DNA from: Cryptoclostridium sp036644995 | Lineage (GTDB): Bacteria > Bacillota > Dehalobacteriia > UBA7702 | DNA: 64,000 nucleotides | NCBI GenBank assembly: GCA_036644995.1 | Contig: JAVXOZ010000002.1 | Span: 80,691-144,690, forward strand | Direction: 5' to 3' | Part shown: one piece after another, positions 18,884 to 28,342 of the stretch | How positions within the stretch are numbered: the first letter of the stretch is position 1 | How the letters are laid out: every line of letters begins with the position of its first letter | Notes under the pieces: model-generated | What the model was told of the DNA's origin: nothing | Seen by the model: the letters and a program-made list of their open reading frames with translations, nothing else | The model's database searches: none | Made by a program: the position numbers and the translations under genes

Positions 18884-20086
18884 ATGGCTAAACAAAAGTA
18901 CGAAAGAACAAAACCCCATGTAAACATCGGCACTATTGGTCACGTTGACCATGGTAAGACCACCTTAACCGCTGCAATCACCACCTGTATAGCAACAGCC
19001 GGTGGCGCAGAATTAAGAAGTTATGCCGATATTGATGCTGCTCCCGAAGAAAGAGAACGTGGTATCACAATTAACACAGCTCACGTTGAATATGAAACCG
19101 AAGCTCGCCATTATGCTCACGTTGACTGCCCCGGCCATGCTGACTATGTTAAAAACATGATTACCGGTGCTGCTCAAATGGACGGTGCAATCTTGGTTGT
19201 ATCCGCTGCTGATGGTCCTATGCCTCAAACCCGTGAACATATCCTCTTGGCTCGCCAAGTTGGTGTTCATTATATCGTAGTATTCTTAAATAAAGCTGAC
19301 CAAGTTGACGATGAAGAATTGATGGAATTGGTAGAAATGGAAGTTCGTGAATTATTGAACGAATATGATTTCCCCGGTGACGATATTCCCATTGTATCCG
19401 GTTCCGCTTTAAAAGCCGGCGAATGTGCTTGCGGCAAAAGAGATTGTCAATGGTGCGGTCCTATCTGGAAATTAATGGACGAAGTTGATGCTTATATCCC
19501 CACACCCGAACGTGATATGGACAAACCTTTCTTGATGCCTATTGAAGACGTTTTCACCATTACCGGTCGTGGTACAGTTGTAACCGGTAGAGTTGAACGT
19601 GGTCAAGTTAAGATTGGTGATAACATTCAAATCGTTGGTTTATCCGAAGAACCCAAAGCTACTGTTTGTACCGGCGTAGAAATGTTCCGCAAAATGATGG
19701 ATTACGCTGAAGCCGGCGACAATATTGGTTGCTTGCTCCGTGGTATTGAACGTAAAGAAGTTGAACGTGGTCAGGTATTGGCTAAACCCGGTACCATTCA
19801 TCCTCATACCAAATTTGAAGGTGAAGTTTACGTATTAACCAAAGAAGAAGGCGGACGTCATACTCCTTTCTTCAATGGATACAGACCCCAGTTCTATTTC
19901 AGAACAACTGATGTTACCGGTGTTGCAAACCTTCCTGAAGGCGTTGAAATGGTAATGCCCGGTGATAACATCAAAATGACCATTGAATTGATTACCCCCA
20001 TTGCTATTGAAGAAGGTTTACGCTTCGCTATTCGTGAAGGCGGCAGAACCGTTGGCTCCGGTGTTGTATCCGGGGTTATCGAATAA
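18884..20086 (+). CDS. tuf: Elongation factor Tu
   Basis: A 400-residue GTPase that delivers aminoacyl-tRNA. G motifs: GHVDHGKTTLTAA, RGITI, DCPGHADY and, unusually spelled, NKADQVDD. In the G domain the usual acidic linker after SALKA is replaced by the cysteine cluster GECACGKRDCQWCG (Cys181, 183, 188, 191), a possible metal or redox site. The strong GGAGG and the codon choice fit a highly expressed gene. Confidence 0.97.
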   Translation: MAKQKYERTKPHVNIGTIGHVDHGKTTLTAAITTCIATAGGAELRSYADIDAAPEERERGITINTAHVEYETEARHYAHVDCPGHADYVKNMITGAAQMDGAILVVSAADGPMPQTREHILLARQVGVHYIVVFLNKADQVDDEELMELVEMEVRELLNEYDFPGDDIPIVSGSALKAGECACGKRDCQWCGPIWKLMDEVDAYIPTPERDMDKPFLMPIEDVFTITGRGTVVTGRVERGQVKIGDNIQIVGLSEEPKATVCTGVEMFRKMMDYAEAGDNIGCLLRGIERKEVERGQVLAKPGTIHPHTKFEGEVYVLTKEEGGRHTPFFNGYRPQFYFRTTDVTGVANLPEGVEMVMPGDNIKMTIELITPIAIEEGLRFAIREGGRTVGSGVVSGVIE

Positions 20087-20359
20087 TAGTATTGTAAAGA
20101 ATTGGCCCGGAGAGGGCTTAGACCTTCTCCGGCATTTCCCTGCTTGGGTATTGCCCTTGCAGATAATAAATAACCGCCTGATAAGCAATGATGTGAGAGA
20201 TTGCGTTGCAAGTATCGTACCTGCACTTTTGAGCACCGCTGTTGGGAATTGATTCCTTGTTGAACTTACATGAACTTAATGGCATGGCAAAAGTAAACAA
20301 CGGTAACTTTCACTGAGCGAGTCTGGCAATCGGGCGAAATAGGAGGTTAAGACTTTAAC
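20087..20359 (+). promoter_or_regulatory. tuf-rpsJ intergenic leader region
   Basis: 273 bases without a convincing gene. A near-perfect 10-bp stem, CCGGAGAGGG with CCTTCTCCGG (20107-20132), follows tuf but has no T-run, so it is more likely an mRNA end or processing hairpin than a simple terminator. The rest up to the AGGAGG of rpsJ is a candidate S10-operon leader, unassigned. Confidence 0.4.
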
Positions 20360-20668
20360 ATGGCACAACAAAAAATAAGAATTAAATTAAGAGCTTTCGA
20401 CCATAAGCTTCTCGACCAATCGGCAGAAAGAATTGTGGAAACCGCCAAAAAAACCGGTGCTACAATTTCCGGACCCATTCCGCTGCCTACCGAGAAGAGT
20501 ATTTATACGATTTTGCGTTCTCCTCACGTTAACAAAGATTCACGTGAACAATTTGAAATGAGAACCCACAAAAGATTAATCGATATTATGAATGCATCTT
20601 CCAAAACCGTGGATTCGCTTATGCGTTTAGATCTCCCCACCGGGGTAGATATTGAAATAAAGCTGTAA
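20360..20668 (+). CDS. rpsJ: 30S ribosomal protein S10
   Basis: 102 residues with the conserved IRIKLRAFDHKLLDQSA N-terminus and the LPTEKSIYTILRSPHVNKDSREQFE core. S10 is also NusE in antitermination. First gene of the S10 cluster. Confidence 0.97.
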   Translation: MAQQKIRIKLRAFDHKLLDQSAERIVETAKKTGATISGPIPLPTEKSIYTILRSPHVNKDSREQFEMRTHKRLIDIMNASSKTVDSLMRLDLPTGVDIEIKL

Positions 20669-20767
20669 AAATCATGATGTTTGTCTAAGGGTATTTGAAA
20701 ATGCCCAAAAATACAGGCGAGCAATGTCGGGAAACCGGCACCTACGAATGGAAAGAGAGGTGTAACC

Positions 20768-21397
20768 ATGACACAGAAGGTCATTATGGGGAAAAAAGTT
20801 GGAATGACTCAGATTTTCGCTGAAGATGGAAAAATCATTCCCGTTACCGTTGTTGAAGCGGCCCCCAGTGTCATCGTACAAATCAAAAAAGAAGCCACTG
20901 ATGGTTATCAGGCTATTCAGTTGGGTTTCGACACATTAAGAGCAAGCTTAGTAAATAAACCGCAAAAAGGTCATTTTGCTAAAGCAGACAAAGAACCTAC
21001 CCGCTACTTGAGAGAGTTCCGTGTGGAGGATGCTGCCCAATATACTTTGGGTCAGGAGTTCACCTTGGAACAATTTGCAGAAGGCGAAAAAATTGACGTA
21101 ACCGGCACCTCAAAGGGTAAAGGTTTTTGTAGTACCATTAAAATATGGCATTTTGCCCGAGGCCCTATGAGTCATGGCTCCAAGAATCACCGTAGACCTG
21201 CTTCTGCCGGTGCAAAGGGTCCTGCCAGAGTTTTTAAAGGCAAAAAATCCCCGAAACGCCATGGTAATTACAGAGTTACCATACAAAATTTAGAAGTAGT
21301 AAAAGTGGTTCCGGAAAACAACCTTCTTTTGATTAAAGGTTCCATTCCCGGAGCGAAAAAATCCTTAGTCATCGTGAGAAATGCAGTAAAAGCATAA
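20768..21397 (+). CDS. rplC: 50S ribosomal protein L3
   Basis: 209 residues, with GKKVGMTQIF at the N-terminus and the SHGSKNHRRPASAGAK loop that reaches the peptidyl-transferase centre. It follows rpsJ after 99 bases. Confidence 0.97.
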   Translation: MTQKVIMGKKVGMTQIFAEDGKIIPVTVVEAAPSVIVQIKKEATDGYQAIQLGFDTLRASLVNKPQKGHFAKADKEPTRYLREFRVEDAAQYTLGQEFTLEQFAEGEKIDVTGTSKGKGFCSTIKIWHFARGPMSHGSKNHRRPASAGAKGPARVFKGKKSPKRHGNYRVTIQNLEVVKVVPENNLLLIKGSIPGAKKSLVIVRNAVKA

Positions 21398-21425
21398 GTG
21401 ATTAAGACGGAAAGGAGGAGAATAA

Positions 21426-22049
21426 ATGCCTAATATTAAGGTTTACAACATGGACGGCAATGAAGTTGGCGAAATGGAACTTAGCGCTGCTGTCTTTGAA
21501 GCTAAAGTTAATATTCCCTTAATGCACCAAGCCGTTGTTAACACATTGGCCTCGGAAAGAAGGGGAACCCACGAAACAAAAACCAGAAGCTACGTATCCG
21601 GTTCTACCAAAAAACCATGGAGACAAAAAGGTACAGGTCGTGCTCGTGTTGGTACTCGCACAAACCCTGTATGGACCGGTGGCGGTATTGCTTTTGGTCC
21701 TCATCCCAGAGAATATGGTTTCAAAATGCCGAAGAAAATGCGTAAAGCAGCTTTGCGTTCGGCTTTGACCGATAAATTTAACTGTGGCGATATACTCGTT
21801 TTTGAGGATTTTGCTATGGAAGCTCCCAAAACCAAATTTGTAACTGAAATTTTGAAGAAATTTGAAGTTAATAATGCACTTTTTGTTTTGGGTGAATTTG
21901 ATGAAAATATTGTAAAAAGCGTAAGAAACATCAACGGTGTTTGCCCTGTGGAATTTACAGGGATAAATGTTTACAATGTTTTGGGTTCAAAAAAACTCAT
22001 TATGACCAAGGCTGCCATAGCCAAGGTTGAGGAGGTGCTTGGTTCATGA
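21426..22049 (+). CDS. rplD: 50S ribosomal protein L4
   Basis: 207 residues, with the exit-tunnel loop KPWRQKGTGRARVGTRTNPVW. Its last four bases overlap the rplW start, giving translational coupling. In many bacteria L4 autoregulates the S10 operon. Confidence 0.97.
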   Translation: MPNIKVYNMDGNEVGEMELSAAVFEAKVNIPLMHQAVVNTLASERRGTHETKTRSYVSGSTKKPWRQKGTGRARVGTRTNPVWTGGGIAFGPHPREYGFKMPKKMRKAALRSALTDKFNCGDILVFEDFAMEAPKTKFVTEILKKFEVNNALFVLGEFDENIVKSVRNINGVCPVEFTGINVYNVLGSKKLIMTKAAIAKVEEVLGS

Positions 22050-22330
22050 GAGAGTATGATATTTTAGTGAAACCTTTGGTTTCAGAAAAGTCCATGATGC
22101 TCATGGCTGAAAACAAGTATTCCTTTGAAGTTGCAAAGAATACTAATAAAATTGAAATTAAGAACGCCGTGGAAAAAATGTTTGATGTTAAGGTTGAAAA
22201 CGTTACCACCAGGACTATCCGTGGCAAGATTAAAAAGCAAGGCCGTTATGAAGGTAAAAGACCCGATAAGAAAAAGGCCATTGTAACCCTGAAAGACGGC
22301 GACAAAATTCAAGTTTTTGAAGGCCTATAA
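22046..22330 (+). CDS. rplW: 50S ribosomal protein L23
   Basis: 94 residues; the N-terminal VKPLVSEKSMMLM and the C-terminal GRYEGKRPDKKKA are typical. L23 sits at the tunnel exit and docks trigger factor and SRP. Confidence 0.96.
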   Translation: MREYDILVKPLVSEKSMMLMAENKYSFEVAKNTNKIEIKNAVEKMFDVKVENVTTRTIRGKIKKQGRYEGKRPDKKKAIVTLKDGDKIQVFEGL

Positions 22331-22348
22331 TTAAGGAGGAGTAAAAAA

Positions 22349-23173
22349 ATGGGAATTAAAAAATACAATCCGACTTCTCCGGGTCGCCGGGGAATGACGG
22401 TTTCCACCTTCGAGGAAATTACTAAGACAGAGCCTGAAAAAAGCCTGACTGTTCCCTTGAAAAACAAAGGTGGTAGAAACAACCAAGGTCGTATGACCAT
22501 GCGTCACCAAGGTGGCGGACATAAAAGATTATATCGTATAATTGATTTTAAAAGAAATAAAGATCAAATACCGGCAAAAGTTGCCGCCATCGAATATGAT
22601 CCTAATCGTACGGCTAATATAGCATTATTACATTATTTAGACGGTGAAAAAGCATATATATTAGCTCCTCAAGGCTTAAAAGTTGGGGATACAATTATTT
22701 CCGGTGCCGGTGCTGATATTAAAGTTGGTAACGCAATGCCGTTAATCAACGTTCCCGTTGGTACCTATGTTCATAATATTGAGCTTTACCCCAAAGGCGG
22801 AGCAAAAATGGTTCGTTCTGCAGGAGCAGGAGCTCAGTTAATGGCAAAAGAAGGCAATTATGCCACACTCCGTTTACCCTCAGGCGAAATGCGTATGGTG
22901 CGAGTTGAATGCAAAGCTACCATTGGTCAGGTGGGTAATGAAGATCAGGAAAACATTACTATCGGTAAAGCCGGTCGCAACCGTTGGAAAGGCATTCGCC
23001 CTGCCAACCGTGGTGTTGTAATGAATCCCTGTGACCATCCCCATGGTGGTGGTGAAGGTCGTTCGCCGGTTGGTCGTGCGCCTGTAACCCCTTGGGGCAA
23101 ACCTGCACTTGGTGCTAAAACCCGCAACAAGAAAAAAGCTTCTAGCAAGTTAATTGTTAAGGCAAGAGGATAA
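22349..23173 (+). CDS. rplB: 50S ribosomal protein L2
   Basis: 274 residues with the conserved peptidyl-transferase segment VMNPCDHPHGGGEGR. Eighteen bases separate it from rplW, with AAGGAGGAG in the gap. Confidence 0.97.
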   Translation: MGIKKYNPTSPGRRGMTVSTFEEITKTEPEKSLTVPLKNKGGRNNQGRMTMRHQGGGHKRLYRIIDFKRNKDQIPAKVAAIEYDPNRTANIALLHYLDGEKAYILAPQGLKVGDTIISGAGADIKVGNAMPLINVPVGTYVHNIELYPKGGAKMVRSAGAGAQLMAKEGNYATLRLPSGEMRMVRVECKATIGQVGNEDQENITIGKAGRNRWKGIRPANRGVVMNPCDHPHGGGEGRSPVGRAPVTPWGKPALGAKTRNKKKASSKLIVKARG

Positions 23174-23194
23174 TAGGAGGAAGGAGGCAAATAA

Positions 23195-23479
23195 ATGGCC
23201 AGATCACTTAAAAAAGGCCCTTATTGCGAAGCCAAACTTTTGGCTAAGGTGGAGAAGATGAACGAAGACAATGACAAACAGGTCATCAAAACCTGGTCTC
23301 GTCGTTCCACCATCTTCCCTCAAATGATTGGGCATACCATTGCAGTCCATGACGGCAGAAAACATGTACCCGTTTATGTAACCGAAGATATGGTGGGACA
23401 TAAACTTGGTGAATTTGTTTCTACTCGCATGTTCAGAGGACATGGCAGTCATACGGAAAGGTCCACTGCTTTGAAATAA
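23195..23479 (+). CDS. rpsS: 30S ribosomal protein S19
   Basis: 94 residues beginning MARSLKKGPY and including TWSRRSTIFPQMIGHTIAVHDGRKHVPV. It binds the 16S 3' domain with S13. Confidence 0.97.
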   Translation: MARSLKKGPYCEAKLLAKVEKMNEDNDKQVIKTWSRRSTIFPQMIGHTIAVHDGRKHVPVYVTEDMVGHKLGEFVSTRMFRGHGSHTERSTALK

Positions 23480-23503
23480 GCCGTGCGAAGGAGGTAAGTA
23501 TTC

Positions 23504-23842
23504 GTGGAAGTTAAAGCAATAGCGAAACACATTCGGATTTCTCCCCGCAAGGTTAGATACGTTGCCGATTTGGTACGTGGTAAGCGTGTGGAAGAAGCCC
23601 GTGGTATTTTAAAATTAATCCCTAATCGTGGGGGAGTTCCCGTAATGAAAGTTTTGAACTCTGCCGTTGCAAACGCAGAGCATAATAATGATATGAGCGA
23701 AGATGATTTGTTCATTAAAAAGATTTTCATCGATGAAGGTGTTACCTGGAAGCGGATTAAGCCCCGTGCTATGGGTAGAGCCGATCGCATGTTTAAAAGA
23801 ACCTGCCACATCACTGTGGTTGTAAGCGAGAAGGAGGACTGA
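23504..23842 (+). CDS. rplV: 50S ribosomal protein L22
   Basis: 112 residues with RISPRKVRYVADLVRGK and the tunnel beta-hairpin KRIKPRAMGRADRMFKRTCH. GTG start behind GAAGGAGGTAAG. The macrolide-site hairpin looks wild type. Confidence 0.96.
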   Translation: MEVKAIAKHIRISPRKVRYVADLVRGKRVEEARGILKLIPNRGGVPVMKVLNSAVANAEHNNDMSEDDLFIKKIFIDEGVTWKRIKPRAMGRADRMFKRTCHITVVVSEKED

Positions 23843-23844
23843 GC

Positions 23845-24510
23845 GTGGGTCAGAAAGTAAATCCCAAAGGGTTTAGAATTGGCGTCATCCGAGATTGGGA
23901 TAGCCGTTGGTATGCCCGTAAAGAATATTCTGATTATCTTTTAGAAGATTATAAAATCAGAAAATATTTAAAAGCAAAGCTCTACACTTCCGGCATTTCC
24001 CGCATTGAAATCGAACGTGCCGCAGGTCGTGTCAAAGTAAACATCTTTACTGCAAAACCCGGTATTGTAATCGGTCGCGGTGGTACCGAAGTTGAAGCGT
24101 TAAAAGTTAAATTAGAAAAAATGACCGGCAAAAAGGTCAACATCTATATTAACGAAGTTAAAAAGCCGGAGTTAGATGCTCAATTAGTCGCTGAAAGCGT
24201 AGCATCTGCTTTGGAAAAGAGAATTGGTTTCAGAAGAGCTATGAAGCAATCTGTTGGTCGTACCATGCGTCTTGGCGCAGGGGGCATAAAATTGATGGTA
24301 GCCGGTCGTTTGGGCGGAGCAGAAATTGCTCGCAGCGAATGGGTGAGTGAAGGGAAAGTTCCACTTCACACATTAAGAGCAAACATTGATTATGCCACCG
24401 CAGAAGCTAACACCACCTATGGTAAAATCGGCGTTAAATGCTGGATTTACAAAGGTGAAATTCTTCCTGAAAGGGTTGCTCCCAAAAAAGTGGAAGGGGG
24501 CGAAAGATAA
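23845..24510 (+). CDS. rpsC: 30S ribosomal protein S3
   Basis: 221 residues: GQKVNPKGFRIG at the N-terminus and a KH domain with GIVIGRGGTEVE. GTG start two bases after rplV; its stop overlaps the rplP start by one base. Confidence 0.97.
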   Translation: MGQKVNPKGFRIGVIRDWDSRWYARKEYSDYLLEDYKIRKYLKAKLYTSGISRIEIERAAGRVKVNIFTAKPGIVIGRGGTEVEALKVKLEKMTGKKVNIYINEVKKPELDAQLVAESVASALEKRIGFRRAMKQSVGRTMRLGAGGIKLMVAGRLGGAEIARSEWVSEGKVPLHTLRANIDYATAEANTTYGKIGVKCWIYKGEILPERVAPKKVEGGER

Positions 24511-24938
24511 TGTTGTTACCTAAAAGAGTAAAGCATCGTCGTCAGCACCGTGGCTCCATGAAAGGGAAAGCTACCAAGGGTAATTTCATTGCCTATGGTG
24601 AATATGGTATGCAGGCTGTTGAATGCGGATGGATTACCAGCCGCCAGATAGAAGCAGCCCGTATTGCGATGACTCGTTACATGAAGAGGGGCGGAGATGT
24701 TTGGATTAAAATATTCCCTCACAAACCTGTAACCGAAAAACCCGCTGAAACCCGTATGGGTAGTGGTAAAGGTTCTCCGGAATATTGGGTAGCAGTGGTA
24801 AAGCCCGGCCGTGTTATGTTTGAAGTAAGCGGTATTGATGAGGCTACTGCCAGAGAAGCTATTCGTTTGGCCCAGCATAAATTGCCTGTCAAAAGCAAAT
24901 TTATTAAACGTGAAGAGATAGGCGGTGATGCAGAATGA
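24510..24938 (+). CDS. rplP: 50S ribosomal protein L16
   Basis: 142 residues, MLLPKRVKHRRQHRGSMKG at the N-terminus. It lies beside the A-site tRNA. It overlaps rpsC by one base and rpmC by four. Confidence 0.97.
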   Translation: MLLPKRVKHRRQHRGSMKGKATKGNFIAYGEYGMQAVECGWITSRQIEAARIAMTRYMKRGGDVWIKIFPHKPVTEKPAETRMGSGKGSPEYWVAVVKPGRVMFEVSGIDEATAREAIRLAQHKLPVKSKFIKREEIGGDAE

Positions 24939-25138
24939 AAATGAAAGAAATCAATGAGATGACCCAAGAGGAACTCGGTAGAAAAATTGAGGACTTAAAA
25001 AGTGAGCTTTTTAACTTACGTTTTCGTTTGGCAACCGGTCAGTTGGATAATCCCATGGTAATTAAAGAAGTAAAAAGAAATATAGCCAGAGTAAAAACAG
25101 TAATAAGAGAACGCGAACTCACCGGAAAAGAGTTCTAA
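24935..25138 (+). CDS. rpmC: 50S ribosomal protein L29
   Basis: 67 residues with LKSELFNLRFRLATGQLDNP and VKRNIARVKTV. ATG 24935 overlaps the rplP stop; a second in-frame ATG six bases on is equally possible. Confidence 0.96.
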   Translation: MKMKEINEMTQEELGRKIEDLKSELFNLRFRLATGQLDNPMVIKEVKRNIARVKTVIRERELTGKEF

Positions 25139-25158
25139 CGGAAGGAGGATAACACCGC

Positions 25159-25419
25159 ATGGAAAGAAATGGAAGAAAGGTGCGGATTGGGCAAGTGGTC
25201 AGCGATAAAATGGATAAAACCATTGTTGTACGTGTTGAAACTAAAATCCGGCATCCTCTTTACGGTAAAATCGTAAAAACCAGCAAGAAGTATAAAGCCC
25301 ATGATGAAAATAATGAAGCCAGAATAGGCGACCTCGTTAAAATGATGGAAACCCGTCCTATGTCTAAAGACAAAAGATGGCGTTTAATTGAAATTACCGA
25401 GAAAGCCCCGATAGTCTAA
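25159..25419 (+). CDS. rpsQ: 30S ribosomal protein S17
   Basis: 86 residues, with GQVVSDKMDKTIVVRVE and the RPMSKDKRWRL C-terminal segment. It binds 16S helix 11. Confidence 0.96.
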   Translation: MERNGRKVRIGQVVSDKMDKTIVVRVETKIRHPLYGKIVKTSKKYKAHDENNEARIGDLVKMMETRPMSKDKRWRLIEITEKAPIV

Positions 25420-25447
25420 GGGCAGAGAAGAAAGGGGGCAACCTGAA

Positions 25448-25819
25448 ATGATTCAACAAGAAACAAGACTCAAAGTCGGCGACAACACCGGCGCAAAAGA
25501 GCTTCTTTGTATTAAAGTTTTAAGCGGCGGCGGCGGACATAGCTTTGCTACTGTTGGAGATGTTATCGTTTGTGCTGTTAAACATGCAACACCCGGTAGC
25601 GTTGTAAAAAAAGGCGAGGTAGTTAAAGCTGTCATCGTGAGAACCAAGAAAGAAATTCGGCGTCCTGATGGATCTTATATTCGTTTTGACCAAAATGCTG
25701 CTGTTATTATTAAAGATGACGGTCAGCCCAGAGGCACACGCATCTTTGGCCCAGTTGCCAGAGAGCTCCGGGATAAGAACTACATGAAAATTGTATCTTT
25801 GGCGCCGGAAGTACTGTAA
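25448..25819 (+). CDS. rplN: 50S ribosomal protein L14
   Basis: 123 residues: MIQQETRLKVGDNTGAKEL at the N-terminus, GTRIFGPVARELR near the C-terminus. Confidence 0.97.
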   Translation: MIQQETRLKVGDNTGAKELLCIKVLSGGGGHSFATVGDVIVCAVKHATPGSVVKKGEVVKAVIVRTKKEIRRPDGSYIRFDQNAAVIIKDDGQPRGTRIFGPVARELRDKNYMKIVSLAPEVL

Positions 25820-25836
25820 TTTAGGAGGTGGACGCT

Positions 25837-26166
25837 TTGGCTTACGCCAAAACTCATATTCGTAAAGATGATAAGGTAATGATAATTACCGGTAAAGATG
25901 CCGGAAAAACCGGCAAAGTCATCCAAGTGCTTCCCGGAAAGGGTAAAGTGATTGTGGACGGTGTCAATATTGTAAAAAGACACACTAAGCCCACTCAGAG
26001 TAACCCCCAAGGTGGCATTATGGAGAAACCCGCAGCTATAGACGCATCCAATGTGATGCTTTATTGCGGAAAATGTAAAAAAGTAACGAGAATACAGATG
26101 AAATCACTTAGCGATGCAGCAAACGTACGTGTTTGTAAACATTGCGGTGAAGTCTTCGATAAGTAA
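25837..26166 (+). CDS. rplX: 50S ribosomal protein L24
   Basis: 109 residues with the KOW motif DKVMIITGKDAGKTGKV and a CGKCKK..CKHCGE pair that may bind zinc. TTG 25837 is preferred to GTG 25828 because AGGAGGT ends 7 bases before it and because the shorter N-terminus matches the family. Confidence 0.95.
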   Translation: MAYAKTHIRKDDKVMIITGKDAGKTGKVIQVLPGKGKVIVDGVNIVKRHTKPTQSNPQGGIMEKPAAIDASNVMLYCGKCKKVTRIQMKSLSDAANVRVCKHCGEVFDK

Positions 26167-26189
26167 CTAAGGGAAAGGAGGCATTTTCA

Positions 26190-26732
26190 GTGGCAAGACT
26201 TAAAGACAAATATGCCAGCGATATTATTCCCGCTCTCAAAGAAAAGTTTGGTCATTCCAACGTAATGGAAGTTCCTAAACTTGCTAAAGTTGTTATCAAC
26301 ATGGGAATGGGCGAAGCTATTGCCAATCCCAAAGCTATGGACGCTGCGGTTGCGGATTTAATGAAAATTACAGGTCAAAAACCTATTATTACCAAAGCAA
26401 AAAAATCCGTTGCTGCATTTAAAGTAAGAACCGGTATGCCCATTGGCATTAAGGTTACTTTGAGAGGCGATAGAATGTATGAATTTACCGACCGTCTTGT
26501 ATCCGTGGCATTGCCCCGTGTACGTGACTTTAAGGGAATATCCCCTAAAGCATTTGATGGCCGTGGTAACTATACACTTGGTTTGAAAGAACAATTAATC
26601 TTCCCGGAAATTGAATATGATAAGGTAGACCGTTTACGTGGCATGGAAGTATGCTTTGTAACATCTGCTAAAACCGATGAAGAAGCCAAGGAATTATTGA
26701 AATTGATGGGGATGCCCTTTGCGGCTAATTAA
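26190..26732 (+). CDS. rplE: 50S ribosomal protein L5
   Basis: 180 residues, with KVVINMGMGEA, the GQKPIITKAKKSVAAFKVR core and RVRDFKGI. GTG start behind AAAGGAGGC. It contacts 5S rRNA and P-site tRNA. Confidence 0.97.
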   Translation: MARLKDKYASDIIPALKEKFGHSNVMEVPKLAKVVINMGMGEAIANPKAMDAAVADLMKITGQKPIITKAKKSVAAFKVRTGMPIGIKVTLRGDRMYEFTDRLVSVALPRVRDFKGISPKAFDGRGNYTLGLKEQLIFPEIEYDKVDRLRGMEVCFVTSAKTDEEAKELLKLMGMPFAAN

Positions 26733-26755
26733 TCCCCTACTTAGGAGGAACCAAA

Positions 26756-26941
26756 GTGGCGAAAAAATCAATGATCGCAAAACAAGGGCGTGAGCCCAAG
26801 TATTCTGTGCGTGGATATAACCGTTGTAAAATTTGCGGACGTCCCCACGCCTATATGCGTAAATTCGGTATTTGCCGGGTTTGCTTCAGAGAGTTGGCTT
26901 ACAAGGGAGAAATTCCCGGTGTAACCAAGTCAAGCTGGTAA
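26756..26941 (+). CDS. rpsZ: 30S ribosomal protein S14, zinc type
   Basis: A 61-residue short S14 with the complete zinc ribbon CKICGRPHAYMRKFGICRVC. This zinc form is usual in Gram-positive bacteria. GTG start. Confidence 0.96.
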   Translation: MAKKSMIAKQGREPKYSVRGYNRCKICGRPHAYMRKFGICRVCFRELAYKGEIPGVTKSSW

Positions 26942-26963
26942 GAACCGGAAGGAGGTAAAGTTA

Positions 26964-27362
26964 ATGGTCATGACAGATCCCATTGCCGATTTCCTTACCA
27001 GGATTCGCAATGCAAACACTGTTTATATGGAAAAGGTGGAAATTCCCGCCTCAAAAACTAAAATGAATTTGGCCAAAATCCTCAAAGAGGAAGGCTATAT
27101 CAACGATGTTGAATACATCGAAGATGGAAAACAAGGCTTTATACGCCTCTATTTAAAATATGGCAACAATCGGGAAAGAGTTATTACCGGATTGAAAAGA
27201 ATAAGCCGTCCCGGTTTAAGAGTATATGCTAAGAGCGACGTCGTACCCAGAGTATTGGGTGGACTTGGAATTGCTGTAATTTCCACTTCTCGTGGTCTTA
27301 TGACAGATAAAGAAGCGAGAGCTGCCGGAACCGGTGGCGAAGTTATGTGCTATATTTGGTAG
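26964..27362 (+). CDS. rpsH: 30S ribosomal protein S8
   Basis: 132 residues, TDPIADFLTRIRNAN and the C-terminal GGEVMCYIW. S8 is a translational repressor of the spc operon in some bacteria. ATG 26964 and 26970 are both usable. Confidence 0.97.
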   Translation: MVMTDPIADFLTRIRNANTVYMEKVEIPASKTKMNLAKILKEEGYINDVEYIEDGKQGFIRLYLKYGNNRERVITGLKRISRPGLRVYAKSDVVPRVLGGLGIAVISTSRGLMTDKEARAAGTGGEVMCYIW

Positions 27363-27397
27363 AATCAGTGATATAAACTCAATTTTGGAGGTGCAAT

Positions 27398-27943
27398 ATG
27401 TCTCGGATAGGCAAAATGCCGGTGGCAGTCCCCGCTGGAGTTAAAATCACTTTGGAAGATCACCACATTACTGTGGAGGGTCCCAAAGGGAAACTTGAAA
27501 GGGATTTTCACCCCAATATGGCCGTTAAAGTGGAAGATGGGGTTCTTACTGTAGAACGTTCTTCCGAAAGCAATGAAGATCGTGCTTTGCATGGTTTGAC
27601 CCGTGCTTTAATTAACAATATGGTCGTTGGTGTGGACACCGGATTTAAAAAAGATTTAGAATTGGTAGGCGTTGGTTACCGTGCCGCCAAACAAGGGAAC
27701 AACCTGGTATTAACCGTAGGTTACTCCCACCCAGTTGAAATGACACCTGATGAAGGTTTGAACGTGGAAGTACCTGTTCCTACCAAAATCAGCATTTCAG
27801 GTGCTGACAAAGAAATGGTTGGAGCATTTGCTGCTAACGTAAGAAAAGTCAGACCCCCGGAACCTTATAAAGGTAAAGGGATTAAATATGCAGATGAAAT
27901 TATTAAACGCAAAGCCGGTAAAGCCGGTGTTAAAGGCGACTAA
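27398..27943 (+). CDS. rplF: 50S ribosomal protein L6
   Basis: 181 residues; two L6 repeats with VGVGYRAAKQGN and the C-terminal RPPEPYKGKGIKY. Confidence 0.97.
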   Translation: MSRIGKMPVAVPAGVKITLEDHHITVEGPKGKLERDFHPNMAVKVEDGVLTVERSSESNEDRALHGLTRALINNMVVGVDTGFKKDLELVGVGYRAAKQGNNLVLTVGYSHPVEMTPDEGLNVEVPVPTKISISGADKEMVGAFAANVRKVRPPEPYKGKGIKYADEIIKRKAGKAGVKGD

Positions 27944-27960
27944 GGAAAGGAGAGCTTGTT

Positions 27961-28323
27961 TTGTATAAAGCATATAATCGTAGTGCTGTTCGGATTAAAA
28001 AGCATAGAAGTATCAGAATTAGATTATCAGGTACCGCAGAATGTCCTCGTTTGGCTGTATATCGCAGTGCAAAGAACATCTATGCTCAAATCATCGATGA
28101 TGTAGCCGGCAAAACTTTAGTGGCAGCTTCTTCCTTGGATGCTTCACTTAAAGCAAATTACGGCGGCAATGTGGAAGCATCTGCTGCTGTCGGTAAACTC
28201 ATTGGCGAGAAGGCTCAAGAAAAAGGTATTAAAGCAGTGGTTTTTGATCGTGGTGGAAACATTTACCATGGTCGTATAAAAGCCCTGGCTGATGGTGCCC
28301 GTGAAGCCGGACTCGAATTCTAA
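27961..28323 (+). CDS. rplR: 50S ribosomal protein L18
   Basis: 120 residues, binds 5S rRNA; SGTAECPRLAVYRSAKNIYAQ and FDRGGNIYHGRIKALADGAR. TTG start behind GGAAAGGAGAG, the only start that gives the expected N-terminus. Confidence 0.96.
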   Translation: MYKAYNRSAVRIKKHRSIRIRLSGTAECPRLAVYRSAKNIYAQIIDDVAGKTLVAASSLDASLKANYGGNVEASAAVGKLIGEKAQEKGIKAVVFDRGGNIYHGRIKALADGAREAGLEF

Positions 28324-28342
28324 GAGTATAGGAGGGAAATAG

